A DNA stretch of 64,000 nt. Origin: Fragilaria crotonensis (taxonomy: Eukaryota > Bacillariophyta > Fragilariophyceae > Fragilariales > Fragilariaceae). Below the pieces are notes generated by a model. That model saw nothing but the letters and a program-made list of their open reading frames with translations. It was not told the DNA's origin and did no database searches. A program made the position numbers and the translations under genes. Of this stretch, positions 44,522 to 55,133 are shown piece after piece. The stretch lies in contig JAKSYS010000300.1 in the NCBI GenBank assembly GCA_022925895.1, positions 1 to 64,000 of the forward strand. The letters are read 5' to 3'. Position 1 is the first letter of the stretch; every line of letters begins with the position of its first letter.

Positions 44522-45688
44522 CTAGAGTGCCAACAAATGAGTTGTCACACAAGAGTTATAAATTCGCTCGCTGCAAGACAAGATCAAGCTGGTGCAATGT
44601 ACACCAGACGCGATAGAATCCTGGTGGTAACGTGGCATTCCCAAACCGAGCCAACTCCGCGATACTGATCCGTCATGCTTGCGGCACCATCCGTTGTGAT
44701 AGAGACCATTCGGCACCTCCAATCAGGGACAAGGTTGTCTAATACTCTTGAGGCCAAATCACACATGCGTTCTCTGGTGTGACGCTCGCGCATTGGGATG
44801 GCCATTAAATGCAAGTTTGAAAGTACACCATTCCCGGAAACAACACAAATCCTCACATCTAGATATGAGGTATCACTTTTGTTTCCCCCATCAAGGGCAA
44901 TCAAGAAAGCCCATGAAGCATGGAAAGGCCGAGCGTTTTTTTTCATGTCTTGCATAACCCTTGAAGCTTGTCTGAACAAAAGTCCGCTTGCAATCATCTT
45001 TATGCATGAATAGAACTGCATCTTTGAGGAAACTGTGGCAATGTAGTGTTCCTTGCTGGCTGCTCTAGTAGTACCACCATCATCAACATCCTCTACAAGA
45101 GGCTCTCCTTCTTGTAGTTTGAACACCAACATAAATTGCTCCTTGGTCATTGTATCATCATCATCATCTGGATCATAGTGCATGTCACCAATGATTCCTT
45201 CCACTATGGGCTTGTCAATCCACACGTTGATACTCATTTCACTTGAAATGGGCCGCCTGAAGAACTTTGTGGCTTCTGCTACTTGTCTACTTCCGGCATT
45301 CTTACTCGCATCAAAGAATGACTCCTTTTCTCCTGACGGGAGGACATTATACTCCTCAAATCTCTCTGGATGCTGAGCAAGCATATGGGACTTCATGTGA
45401 TCTTGTTGCCATGGCTTTGTGAACAGCTTGATATTGGATCTTGGTCCTCGCCCATGATTGCTGCTCGCTTCTTTCCTGAATGCTCGAAAAAATTGACATT
45501 CTGCATAGCGAACAACGCCCGTTGCTTGCAGCATCCCGACCAGTCACACGAAGCCCATAAGCCTTCAACCACCGCTCATTGAATCGAGTTGGCTTTGCAA
45601 CCTTAATATTCTGCTTGCTGTTGGCCTGCATCCTGCATTTGCTTGACAACAACTTATGCAGCAATGCTTGCATGAATAAGCAACTCAA
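44522..45688 (-). pseudogene. Truncated hAT-like transposase
   Basis: Minus-strand fragments in order: FNERWLKAYGLRVTGRDAAS (about 45585), then in another frame VRYAECQFFRAF...RSNIKLFTKPWQQDHMKSH with HPERFEEY, a degenerate BED-type zinc finger; then an intact frame to 44584 with LDGGNKSDTSYLDVRICVVS, LHLMAIPMRERHT and ITTDGAASMTDQYRGV (catalytic Asp region); then FYRVWCTLHQLDLVLQR in a further frame near 44570. In related elements the protein continues several hundred residues, but here it ends where the 176-bp array begins. Frameshifts plus the missing C terminus make it a pseudogene. The family assignment (hAT, Ac-like) is from motif order. Confidence 0.7.
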
Positions 45689-46984
45689 GATGTCAGGTTT
45701 CCTCCAAAACGTTGGCGTACAATACTACCTCCTATGTATTCCACGCAATTTTAAACTGGGGTAAATTGGAGTGCCTATTTGGGGTAAATATCCCAGAATC
45801 AGCATAATACCCCAGTTTAACACAGCCTGGTGGCAGGGGATTGTCTGGTTTGGCCGCCTCTGTGGCACTGTAGTACTGTATAGGAACAGAAGCACGTTCC
45901 CACTACTAAACACTGTGTCGAGTTACGACAGTGCAGACATGTTAACCCTAACTCTAACTCAAAAAAAAATCCGCGGGTACCCCGCGGGTAGGGAAAGAAT
46001 GTGCCGGGTACGGGTACGGGTACCCGTACCCCGTACCTCCCTCGGCCTTACGACCGGGTCGGGTCGGGTATGAAAAAGCTTACCCGTGCATGGCTCTGCG
46101 TGTATGCGCCTAATCGAGCCGATCGAGCTTTTCTAAAAAAATCGACTCCATAAATTTGATTGCAAATTAAGTTACGCATCAACTTTACCTACGAATCTGA
46201 GACTGCTCCTCAGAGGATAGAAATACTATACACTGTACCAGCAGTAAGTAGAACTCAGTACTCCCGTACACTACTGCAGGTGATGGCCGGCTCGATTAGG
46301 GGACATACACGGGCTCCCCACTGTTTTGTTTGTAACTCATTGAATTTTGGTCCTTTTGGGTTGACAGTACAGGTAGCATGATGATAATTGAAACGGATCA
46401 ACATCAATCCTGCCACGATTGAGCGCAACCCCGAAACTTAGGCATCTGATTCGCTCTTCACTAGCATCCTACTGACTATTATTTGTACTGATAGAGCAAA
46501 TGGATATGACATCCCTACACGGAAGTGTTACCGATGATTGGGTGCGGAGGAAGTCCGCCCTGGACACTGGCGTCAAGGTGTTGGTACCTGGTACGTTGTA
46601 CCTGGTATGTTAAGTACTACTATGACATTAAAAGTATGTATGCATACTGCATACAGAGCACGTTCCACGTTGAGCGTACAAGTACTTGTACCTGATTTGA
46701 GTATCATACTGTCTAATGCGCCATACTTGTACAGTTGCTTACGGTTCATGACTACAGGACCCGCTACCTGGTACCTGGTACAGTAGACTGTGTATAGTGT
46801 ATAGACTCAGAACTCAGAACCCGCCTGTCTCTCTTCACAATCGAGTGCGCACGCTGTCAGTGTGGACTGAACTTCATTTTCGTTCCTATTCCAACTCGTT
46901 CGATCGGGAGAGGATAGTATAACTTTGACTTGGACGATCTTCTTTACGAACTGTGTACCACTGACTTCAGTATAATCTCTGACA
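45689..46984. other. Intergenic with GC-rich palindromic tract and GTAC-rich patches
   Basis: No supported gene. 45752-45821 is a small fold-back (aactggggta ... taccccagtt). 45968-46070 is an abrupt GC-rich tract of overlapping palindromes built on GGTACC/CGGGTACGGG (see findings). 46560-46800 is dense in GTAC words. The last 150 bp leads into the SLP2 gene. Confidence 0.6.
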
Positions 46985-48225
46985 ATGGCAACTGCGTTAG
47001 CTGCAAGACGATCACTGCCTCTTCTGCCTGGCGTGAAGAATGCCCGTTTCATGTCGTACTCCCTCGATAGGTTTGGCAGCGGCGGAACTGCCGCAGTAAC
47101 TCGCTGGCCTGTGACACGAACCAATACCATCTTCAACATAGTCCCTCAAGGATACAAGTATGTGGTGGAGCGCTTTGGAAAGCTCCATTCGATTGAAGAC
47201 TCGGGATGGTTTCTTGCAATCCCTTACGTGGATACTATCTCGTACGTGGTCGACGTTCGTGAGCTAGCTATCGATATCCCGCCACAGTCTGCGATTACCA
47301 GGGATAACGTCGCTGTGGAAGTGTCAGGTAATCTTTTTATTCAGTTTGTTGATCCTCAAAAAGCTGCATACGGTGCTTTGAATCCATTGTACAGTGTTAT
47401 GCAGGTACGTAAATCTTTTCATCCGTAACAACTTCCCACATTTGTCCATACTTTTGGAGCCTCACAATGATGCATTTCTTTCCCTACTAGCATGCTCAAT
47501 CTGCCATGCGCTCTGCCATCGGAGAGATGGAACTTGATGAGATGCTTCATGGCCGACATCGTCTGAACACGGTCATCAAAGGTGGTTTGCAGGAAGCTGC
47601 CACTCCTTGGGGTTTGGATGTGAAACGCTACGAGATTACAGAAATCACTCCTGACCCTCACATTCGATTGGCTATGGACAAGCAGGCCGCAGCCGAACGC
47701 GATCGAAGAGAGCGAGTTTTGAGAGGAGAGGGAGACAAACAAAGAGCACAATTGACTTCCGAGGGAGTTAAGATTTCTCTGCAGAATGAGTCAGAGGGAG
47801 CCCTCATCAAAAAACGCAACGAAGCTGAAGCAGCAAAAATTACATTCATTCGCGAGGCGGAGGGTCGTGCGGAGGCAATTCGACAAACTGCTCTTGCCCA
47901 GGCAGAAGCATTGCGTGTAGTCGCGACCGAATTGCAAAAGCCAGGTGGTATGGAAGCCGCCCGTTTGGCTTTGGCAAAGGACTACGTATCTATGTATGGT
48001 GAGATGGGTAGTCAGTCCAATACCATGATCTTCAATGATCGACCTGCCGACGTGTCCGCGTTGTTGGCGCAAGCTGTTACAGCCATGACTGCTGCGTCGC
48101 AAATGCCTTTACAGCCGAAAACTGTGCCTGAAGTTGTCGAGGCGATTGCAACCTCTACACAAACACACGACGCCGACGTCGTTGACACGGAGGAGCCCAT
48201 TGATAGCGAAACAGAAAACAAATAA
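46985..48225 (+). CDS. SLP2: Stomatin-like protein 2, mitochondrial, two exons
   Basis: SPFH/prohibitin-superfamily scaffold of the mitochondrial inner membrane, involved in cardiolipin-rich domain organisation and protease assembly in animals. Exons 46985-47404 and 47491-48225; the intron is gtacgt...ccctactag, phase 0, 384 residues in all. The N terminus MATALAARRSLPLLPGVKNA is Arg-rich and amphipathic, a mitochondrial presequence type. The SPFH domain runs from NIVPQGYKYVVERFGKLHSI through DVRELAIDIPPQSAITRDNV and VSGNLFIQFVDPQKAAYGA to LDVKRYEITEITPDPHI, followed by the coiled coil with AAERDRRERVLRGEGDKQRA and EAEGRAEAIRQTALAQAEAL, and ALAKDYVSMYGEMGSQSNTM, matching SLP-2. The frame is intact. 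Confidence 0.92.
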
Positions 48226-48361
48226 AAATGACTCTATTGTTTTAAAAATGCAATGGACTTTCTTTCTTCCAAACACAGTTTCGTAGTACTGCCTACTCTA
48301 CGAGCTCCCGCCCAGCGCCCAGCGAAACCAACTGAGTATGTGAGTTGGTCGCGTTAGAATG

Positions 48362-49226
48362 TTAATGCGAAGCATACATCGCTTGCGTTTGTTCCAAAGG
48401 CGCCATGGAACGGACATCATAGTCCCATCCTGCTTGATGACGCTTGTAGATCTCCATGGCGGCGCGAGCGTCTTCGACGGAATCATGCTCTTTGCCATCT
48501 CGCTGAATCAACAACCCCAACTCAACCCTGGCCAATTCCTTCAGACGGCGGGGTTGTAGGTTGAATCTTAACAAGGGCTGATAGGTGGCTGAATCGCGAA
48601 TCATGTGCCATGGATGGCTCAAGTGAAAGACCTTGAGGTCGTTCACCAAACCGTGTCCGACGAGGAGCTTACCCCTCAACACATTTTGAACGAGAGTTCG
48701 CACAGTCCCAAACTCCAATGCCTTGTCTCCCGTCAAATCTTCTGCTCGGATTCCGGAGACTTGAGTTCGGTAGTCCACGACACGTTCCTGAACTTTAACA
48801 AAGGTGTCTAGTACGACCGCTCCATGCCAATCAACAATTGAGACGCGTGCCACTACAGAAAGCTGACCTGAGGGTCCAACACCAACCATTTCGCAATCCA
48901 TGGCGACGCAGTTGGAAGAATCGTGATAAGTGAGACCGTCAGAGGGAACAATATGAGTTACAACAGCGGCCTGCTGTTCATCGTGAGACAATGTCGTGGG
49001 CGAAGTGCGACCTTGAACGTGCTTGGGATAGGGAATCGCCCGGCTGCAGCAACAATAAAGTGTTAGACGACTAGCAGCACGCAAGTCATGTAAGGATGGA
49101 ATGCATCATTCACCTGGGATGGATTTGATTCTTCCTCTTATGTGACCGAGTCCGACGTGTAGTTTTCTTCCAAGACGACAAATCTCGAATTTCAAAATTT
49201 TGAAACGACGTGGGAGCATCGATCAT
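48362..49226 (-). CDS. REX4: REX4/ISG20-type DEDDh 3'-5' exonuclease, two or more exons
   Basis: Exonuclease of the REXO4 branch, usually nucleolar and acting in rRNA processing. Minus strand: exon 1 49226-49114, intron gtgaat...tgctgcag, exon 2 49043-48362; 795 nt in phase, 264 residues. Catalytic motifs are VAMDCEMVGVGPSG (DxE, about residue 87), LLVGHGLVNDLKVFHLSHPW (Asp) and KEHDSVEDARAAMEIY (His and Asp), with LPVGHG-like spacing typical of REX4. The N terminus SWKKTTRRTRSHKRKN is a likely nuclear/nucleolar signal. A further upstream coding exon at about 49313-49450 (...GKCPLPSKQHKGKKK before a GTGAGT donor) is possible and would lengthen the N terminus; I could not fix its start. Confidence 0.85.
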
Positions 49227-49692
49227 GGTCTTGCGGGGGCAGGCAATGAAAGTGAGCAAAGATTCGTGGTATGCATTTGTTGGCAGTATAGACAAGCACA
49301 GCAGATGTACACTCACTTCTTCTTACCTTTATGTTGCTTACTGGGCAAAGGGCACTTCCCTTGGATTCCAAAGTGAGTGATGAAGAGTCCGTTGTTGCGA
49401 TATTGTGAGCGACGGATTATGTGTACATTGTTAGACTCGGAGTCGATCTGCTGACAAATCACACTGCACCCCTTCAGCATCCTTGCATACATCATATATG
49501 TGTATGAATATATTTTCATGGAAGCCAAAACGTCTTCTTGCGTCACCTGCACGGTGCGCCAGTGCTGCGCATCGCAGTGCTTTATACTGTACGATTCTTC
49601 TTTTCAGATCGTACTCCTATCGTAGTTCGTACTGGTAGAATTCATCAGACGCTCGAGACATTACCAGCAACAACGTCTCAGACATTAGAACG
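49227..49692. other. Bidirectional 5' region between REX4 and selenoprotein S
   Basis: The two genes diverge from here, so it should contain both promoters. It may also contain one more REX4 exon (minus strand, about 49313-49450). No other feature seen. Confidence 0.5.
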
Positions 49693-50240
49693 ATGTACTT
49701 CCTCAGAGACGGAGCTCAGCATGTCAAGGTGGGCATTGCTTTTCTTCAAGAGAATGCTTGGTATATTGTCATCATGCTTGGTGTATGGTACTATGTGAAA
49801 ACAAACCGTAAGTTTGCAGAGTTCCTCAGGATTGGATAATTATGACCCAGTGTGCAGCACTACAGCCATGGTTCCAAGGTCCAATCGTGACTGACAAGCT
49901 GATTTTGTTCATTGCCAGACATCGACCCTTACCTTCGGGAGCGACAAACCATGTAGAACCACAGCGAGTAATGGATTATGACGCTGATATGAGACGCGTT
50001 CGACTTCGACAACAGGAATTGGCTCAACAGCGAGCATTGGAAGCAGCGAAAGAACGAGAAGCACTTGCCGAGAGGGAAAAGATGCGCAAGAACAAGGCAG
50101 CACTCCCGCGGAATCAAGACGATGGAACGAGACTTGGACGATCTACTGATAATTCTTTTAATCCAATGCAGCCCTGGACGCAGTCAAGTGGTCGCGGCTA
50201 CAAGCCTGCCAGAAGAACGGTTCGAAGGGGATGAGGGTAG
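49693..50240 (+). CDS. SELENOS: Selenoprotein S (SelS/VIMP) with UGA-encoded penultimate Sec, two exons
   Basis: ER-membrane protein of the Derlin/p97 degradation machinery. Exon 1 49693-49807 encodes MYFLRDGAQHVKVGIAFLQ then ENAWYIVIMLGVWYYVKTN, the short lumenal end and single membrane segment of SelS. The intron is gtaagt...tcattgccag (49808-49918). Exon 2 starts HIDPYLRERQ, then needs one extra A in the AAA run at 49946-49948 to continue as NHVEPQRVMDYDADMRRVRL and a long charged coiled coil (QQELAQQRALEAAKEREALA). The C terminus is ...SSGRGYKPARRTVRRG, then TGA (50232-50234), GGG, TAG. SelS proteins end in R-x-G-Sec-Gly, so TGA is read as Sec and TAG is the stop. About 145 residues, shorter than the 189 of the human protein. 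A SECIS candidate lies 79 bp after the TAG. Confidence 0.8.
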
Positions 50241-50318
50241 CTTTTGCTCCTAATGGTGCCATTGATTCCAGCTCAGGAGACTCCCCACCCGAAACACAGT
50301 TGCAAATGTTGCAAGCGA

Positions 50319-50362
50319 ATGACGCGATTATTGCCATCCAAAAGATGCCAATAGTTGTTGAT
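50319..50362 (+). promoter_or_regulatory. Candidate SECIS element in the SelS 3' UTR
   Basis: ATGA at 50319-50322 and TGAT at 50359-50362 can form the non-Watson-Crick quartet (U.U, G.A, A.G, C.U). Between them 50324-50338 pairs with 50344-50357 (about 14 pairs with one C-C mismatch), leaving an AAAA apical loop at 50340-50343. These are the invariant SECIS features, and the position after the selenoprotein S stop is right. The helix is longer and the apical loop smaller than in the usual consensus, and helix I below the quartet is weak, so this is a candidate only. Confidence 0.42.
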
Positions 50363-50730
50363 ATGCCGCAGCCTGAGACAACAACAGTAAAGCTCGTACG
50401 ATTTGTCGGACCGCAAACCTTATGTTTATTAGAATACTTGACCTTGGTGACTATTTATTGTTGCCATCGGAGTGATGCCCAATAGTTGTTATCATGCCAC
50501 AGCCTGAGACAATAAGAGTAGAGTTCGTGCGATTTCTAGGACCGCAAACCCTATGTTCATTAGAATACTTGACCTTGCAGACTATTTATTGTTGCCATCC
50601 AAAAGATGCCCAATAGTGGTTAATGTGCCGCAGCCTGAGAGGATAAAAGTAGAGTTCGTTTGATTTGTTGGACCGGAAACCCTATGTTTATTGGAATGCA
50701 AGAACTCGCTGACTATTTCTATTCACTTAA
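50330..50730 (+). repeat. Three tandem units of about 130 bp downstream of SelS
   Basis: The block tagttgtt..atgcc.cagcctgaga starts at 50353, 50483 and 50614 (spacing 130 and 131). Each is followed by gaccg.aaacc.tatgtt.att and preceded by ttgccatc..a...gatgcc, so the hairpin of the SECIS candidate is partly repeated. Only the first unit has the ATGA/TGAT quartet. Confidence 0.85.
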
Positions 50731-50838
50731 GAAAGTTTTCCTAGTAATTCGCACTCATCATTCTTTTACCCCACGATGTTCGCACACAACTGTGGAAATC
50801 GTCGCCACAGGTTGTGTTTCGCTTGACCTTTAACGAGA

Positions 50839-51683
50839 CTACAGGAAATCGTTTCGGTTCGTCTTTCGACGCTTGCTTCGGTCTATATCTGTTGCCTCGT
50901 CGTGGTCGTTGTCGCCCATCGATGTCCCTTGTGCGTTATCGAGAGCAGTAATCATTCCCATCTGATTGTACTGCGGCAAACGAGCGGCTGCCGCGAATTG
51001 AAGAGTGTTTGCGGCGAGCTGTGATCCTTGAAAGAGAGCTAAGTTGGGAGACATCATGCTGTGAAGTCCGAAGGCGGATGCGATCGACCGCTCTCCCGGA
51101 GACACGTCAGTCTGTAGTTGATTCATTGGTACTGATTGTTGCTGTTGAAGCATTTGCAGGGAAAGCAAGTCCTGCTGTCCCATAGTTCCTGCCCCCATCA
51201 TGAAACCACCGAGGCCTCCAGTCTTCTCAGCTTGTGCACCCGCCGACAACCGCTCGAGTAGCTCCGAAACCTGTCGTCTGAGTGCTTGGTTCTCCATTGT
51301 TAACGCTAGGTTGGCTTGTGTAAGTCGATTGGCCTTCATCTGAAGTTCGTCACTCCACCCTCTTACGGTCACGGCTCATCTTGGCACTACGTCTGTTCGC
51401 GTGGCGACGTGCATCAAGTTTCGCCTGCTCCGATCGGAAGCGCTTCCTGTTGGTGGCATTCGCGGCGTCGCATGCGGCGGCAATGTTCCCATTCCAGCAA
51501 AAGTACATCGCTGACTGAGATGTCTGTGGATTGGTCATTTCCGTCATCGCCCTTGGAGTCTTCCGAGTTCGCGCCTCCACTTTTTCCTTGAATGTCAGAT
51601 GACATTTGAAGTGAGTCTTCGTCGTCGTCGTCGTCGTCTTCACTACAGTCGAAGGAGTGAGATGATGGGAAGCTCATTCTCAT
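50839..51683 (-). CDS. bZIP transcription factor, frame disrupted
   Basis: Minus strand. From ATG 51683 a Ser/Asp-rich segment (SFDCSEDDDDDDEDSLQM...) leads, after a frame change around 51450-51530, to ATNRKRFRSEQAKLDARRHA then NRRSAKMSRDRKRV (basic region), and after a second change at about 51350 to DELQMKANRLTQANLALTME then NQALRRQVSELLERL (zipper), a Gln/Met-rich region and a final KRRKTNRNDFL. The heptad leucines keep register with the basic region only if two bases are missing at the second break (gtggag|tgacgaa). The first change could be an intron or indel; I could not resolve it. The protein is recognisable as a bZIP, but its exact structure is not. Confidence 0.68.
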
Positions 51684-52254
51684 TGTGGACCAACCCACAA
51701 TCGAATCACAAGCGTAGTCCCTATTAGAGACACGACAGTTGCGCGACAATAGTCTTGTGAGGTGAGTTCCGAGGAATCGGTCTTTACGGACTTCCATGTC
51801 AACTCATTTTTTGTTTCTCATCTGATTATGCCACTGAAACCGCAAATCTACGACCATAAATGTGTCGGGACTATGCAGCATACCCAGCATACCCTATTAT
51901 TAGTTAGAGTATTGGGTTGTCGATTTTCCTGTACCCGAGTGGAGTCTTTGTCCTGGAGTACTGGTACCACTTTCCACATACATACCAGACACCGCACTAC
52001 CTAAGATTTGCTTCGGTTTTGAACCGAATGCACTGAAAACAAAATGCTCTCTGTAGTCATCGTAGGCTAGATACTCCGGAATCCAGCATCAATTGTGGGT
52101 TAAGACGCATATAAGCCAGTATCCGCAATTACCTAGAGTGGCGTCATCGGCTTATAACGGTTTAGTCGATGCTGTCTATGTAATCGGTACAAGTATATAC
52201 CGGTGAAGTACTCGTGTAATGGCGTGTCTTTCCTTCCATGAATGAGCTGGTACT
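51684..52254. other. Intergenic upstream of bZIP gene
   Basis: Promoter side of the bZIP gene, followed by GTAC-containing intergenic DNA up to a transposon. An open minus frame extends the bZIP N terminus up to 51797 but adds nothing recognisable. Confidence 0.5.
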
Positions 52255-52262
52255 CTAGTAGC

Positions 52263-53200
52263 GGATTTAAGCAACTTTCGAAAAACTTTTGCACGCGCAT
52301 ACTTTCAGCATGGACCGGTACTCACCGCATTGTGCGCTCCGGCACTGAAAAGCATGCGTGACGAAAACCCAGGATGGACGCAAAAGTCGTTTAAGCAAAA
52401 ACAAATCCTCCCGCGCACCCATCTACTACCATACGTACTGTCGTAGGATCACCATCTCCAGTACTCCACTGCATCCATATCGGTTCCAAGCTGCACAGAG
52501 CACAGAGCACAGAGTACTGGAGTACTACTATACAACAAGTACTAGCTGTTAGAGAGGAGTACTTGTAGGTTGAGATTCTTCTCTTCCCTGCGCTTGGGAT
52601 TTATAACTCGAGGAATTTGATCACTGTGTTATCTTGCGCTATCGCTTCAGGTACTGGTACGTATAGATTTTGGCTTGGTGCAAGATCTTGCCGTGCGATT
52701 CGACACAACCACAGTTTTCAGTTTTCAGTGTACCAGTACACGAAGTACTGGTAGTGGCTTCCTTCGTTTTGGTACCAGGTACAAGCACTGCACTGCCGTC
52801 CACAACGTTGCGTATCTGGGGCGATTGTCGTACCAGTTACTAGCTCGTAGCACTGCTACTGGTACGTCGTTGTGGTACTAATGAATAGTAATACTTCCTT
52901 TTCTTATACCCTGACGTCAGAGGTGGCCTTCTGTACCGTTCGTGTAGAAACTGACGAACAAAATTCCTGGAAATCCGTGCGTGCGCAAATAATTCGAGGT
53001 CATGTTCTCTGCCTGAAAAGGGCGTTTTCATGTTGAGTCGGCCATGTTTTTGCCCTCTGCGCACGGTTTCAGCATGGGTTCAGCATGGATTTCGAAGCTG
53101 AGTACCGGAGACAGAAGGTGCGACATCGGGATTTCGCCGACTTTCTGAAACCATGCTGAAACCGTGCGCGTGCAGAAAAATTTTGGTTTGCTTAAATCCC
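52263..53200. mobile_element. 938-bp non-autonomous element with about 50-bp TIRs and 8-bp target duplication
   Basis: The left arm begins ggatttaagcaa (52263) and runs to tttcagcatgg (52312); the right arm, read inward from 53200, begins gggatttaagcaa and ends ggtttcagcatgg at about 53151. Both contain tgcacgcgca. The element is flanked by identical CTAGTAGC at 52255-52262 and 53201-53208. An internal palindrome pairs 53059-53077 with the right arm at 53151-53169 (19 bp). No coding capacity. An 8-bp duplication suggests a hAT-type transposase, but the ends do not match a family I know. Confidence 0.78.
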
Positions 53201-53208
53201 CTAGTAGC

Positions 53209-53784
53209 TCGAAAACAAGCCTTCAAAGCGATGCCGCAGTATAGTGTTGTGCCATTCTTGGCAAACGACATTCACGAATGACCAACTACGATTACTTGTG
53301 TAATCGAGTACAGTACCAAGGAAGGTTGTCCACGAAAACTACGACTATCCGTGGTTCTCGAAGCTCATAATTCCAAATACTACGAGTACAGTATTGTGTA
53401 ATCGTGAACGTCGAATCACGGGCACCCGTATTTGATCCAATCTGGTGAATGCTGATGCACCAAGGTAAAGTATGCTATTCCGAATTCCTGAACTTTGCCA
53501 TATACCTAAGAGACCTGGGACCTGGGACATCCGGAATTTCCCGGCTGTTTTAGACCCAAACTTACGAAACCGACATGCACAAAAACAAAAAACAGATTTG
53601 TTTTTGTAATTATCCAAATTACCTGGAACTACTTCACTCACGAGCAGAAGATGACTCACAAAAGCGACCCATATCCCAACGCTTCACAAAACCCATTTTG
53701 TTTTTGCAACAGAAACTGATTTGGACGATCACCAGGATTCTAGATTCCGGCGGACATCATCAGCATCTTTTAGGTCATGGGGGC
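53209..53784. other. Spacer between two transposons
   Basis: About 575 bp with no gene; part is GTAC-rich (53285-53400). Confidence 0.5.
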
Positions 53785-54245
53785 TACCGTAAAACTCTCT
53801 GGTTAAGACCCCTCGTAGGATAAGACCCACTCCCTCCAAAAAGGGATGTTTTCCGTACATGTGCATGCCAATCCAGTAGTACTTCATTCTAACTAGAATG
53901 GACAACACGACCGAAAAGAGGACGAAAAGGGCTTCAATTCCATATACAACACTTATATAATCAGACGACGTTACAAATGATTTCTATTCGAAGATATAGG
54001 TGAATCACAATGATTTTGACGGATTCCTATGGGTGCCAACAGACATTTTTTGGCCAAAACAAACCATGCGTGCTTGCACACACAATTTTCAATGGATCAA
54101 ACACGACCCCATAGAAATTTGTTGAAGCATTTTGCAATTGCTGTGCACAAAACAACGCTGTCGCAAGCAATCAAAAGTGACATGAGAGCAACAACCCCTG
54201 CCTCTGCTTTCTGTTGTCTGTTCATTTGTTGATGAGTCACTCACC

Positions 54246-54776
54246 ATGTCCATGTCACCATCCGCAGGAAGAAACGCAAGCACCAGGGCCAACAGTCCAC
54301 CAATACATCCGTGCGGTGTCACGGTTGAGATTGTTGGTACTGGGAGGAGTGATCGTGGATGCTCCTGCGAGGAACATGATGTTTGTGGTACGGTGTTGCA
54401 GGAAGACTCCGTTGTGCGGATACGCCACAGCATGCAGATCATTGGTGATACAGGGAAAGAGGAATCCGCGCTTGCTGTCTATTGGATTAGTGACGGAATT
54501 GATCGCTGTCGTGTTGGATTTCTTCCGCGTCACCTCATGAAGCAGTGGCGACTGTATGATAGGCATATTGCACAAGTGGTAGATGTATACGAAGGGTCTG
54601 AAAGCCCTACAAAACGACGCAAGAACGTTCGAAATTGCGGTTGCTGTGAGGCTGTTCTTATTGACAGTCGTGACGAGGAGGGTGCAACCGGTAGTAGTGA
54701 CAACCGAAAACGCACCTGCAGCGAGGAGAAGAACGACAGTTCTGCAGCAAACAAGCAACAGAAACAACAAAGGTGA
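54246..54776 (+). CDS. Transposon-borne Cys-rich accessory protein
   Basis: 176-residue intact frame inside the pogo-like element. It starts with a Ser/Arg-rich stretch (MSMSPSAGRNASTRANSPPI), then HPCGVTVEIVGTGRSDRGCS, CEEHDVCGTVLQEDSVVRI, an ALAVYWISDGIDRCRVGFL strand region with a following HLMKQWRLYD helix, and a Lys/Arg-rich C terminus with CGCCEAVLI. The CxC-EEHxVCG cluster and the terminal CGCC could bind metal. From memory, closely similar proteins recur in diatom genomes; I infer they travel with such transposons. Role unknown: end recognition, silencing escape or host-factor binding are possible. Confidence 0.68.
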   Translation: MSMSPSAGRNASTRANSPPIHPCGVTVEIVGTGRSDRGCSCEEHDVCGTVLQEDSVVRIRHSMQIIGDTGKEESALAVYWISDGIDRCRVGFLPRHLMKQWRLYDRHIAQVVDVYEGSESPTKRRKNVRNCGCCEAVLIDSRDEEGATGSSDNRKRTCSEEKNDSSAANKQQKQQR

Positions 54777-54801
54777 CAAACTAGCTAACATGTTAATTAT
54801 G

Positions 54802-54885
54802 GTACGTACTGAGAGAGGAGGGGCTCCGAGTTGTGATGTTGTTGTACGTACTGAGAGAGGAGGGGCTCCGAGTCGTGATGTTGTT
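54802..54885 (+). repeat. Tandem duplication of 42 bp
   Basis: Two adjacent copies of a 42-bp unit (gtacgtactgagagagg...), differing at one base, between the convergent accessory gene and the transposase. Related gaggggctc.gaatgatt words recur at about 55095 and 55315. Confidence 0.85.
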
Positions 54886-55133
54886 GATCTTGTTGCTCAC
54901 TCCTGCCTGTTTGCGTGCTGGACTTCTTGCAGAAGTTGAACAAGTTGCAACGTGTCAGGCAGTGGCGGAAAAGATTCTGATGTGATGTGAGAATTAGTAC
55001 CGGCGATGATGATATTCTTGTTTAATGTCCCATTGTTTGTCTCGCCAAGAATGTGCCCATGGATGTGCGGTTGGTTGTCTTCATGATGGTAAGAAAGGAG
55101 GGGCTCGAATGATTTCTCGTCTCGTCATCGCTG

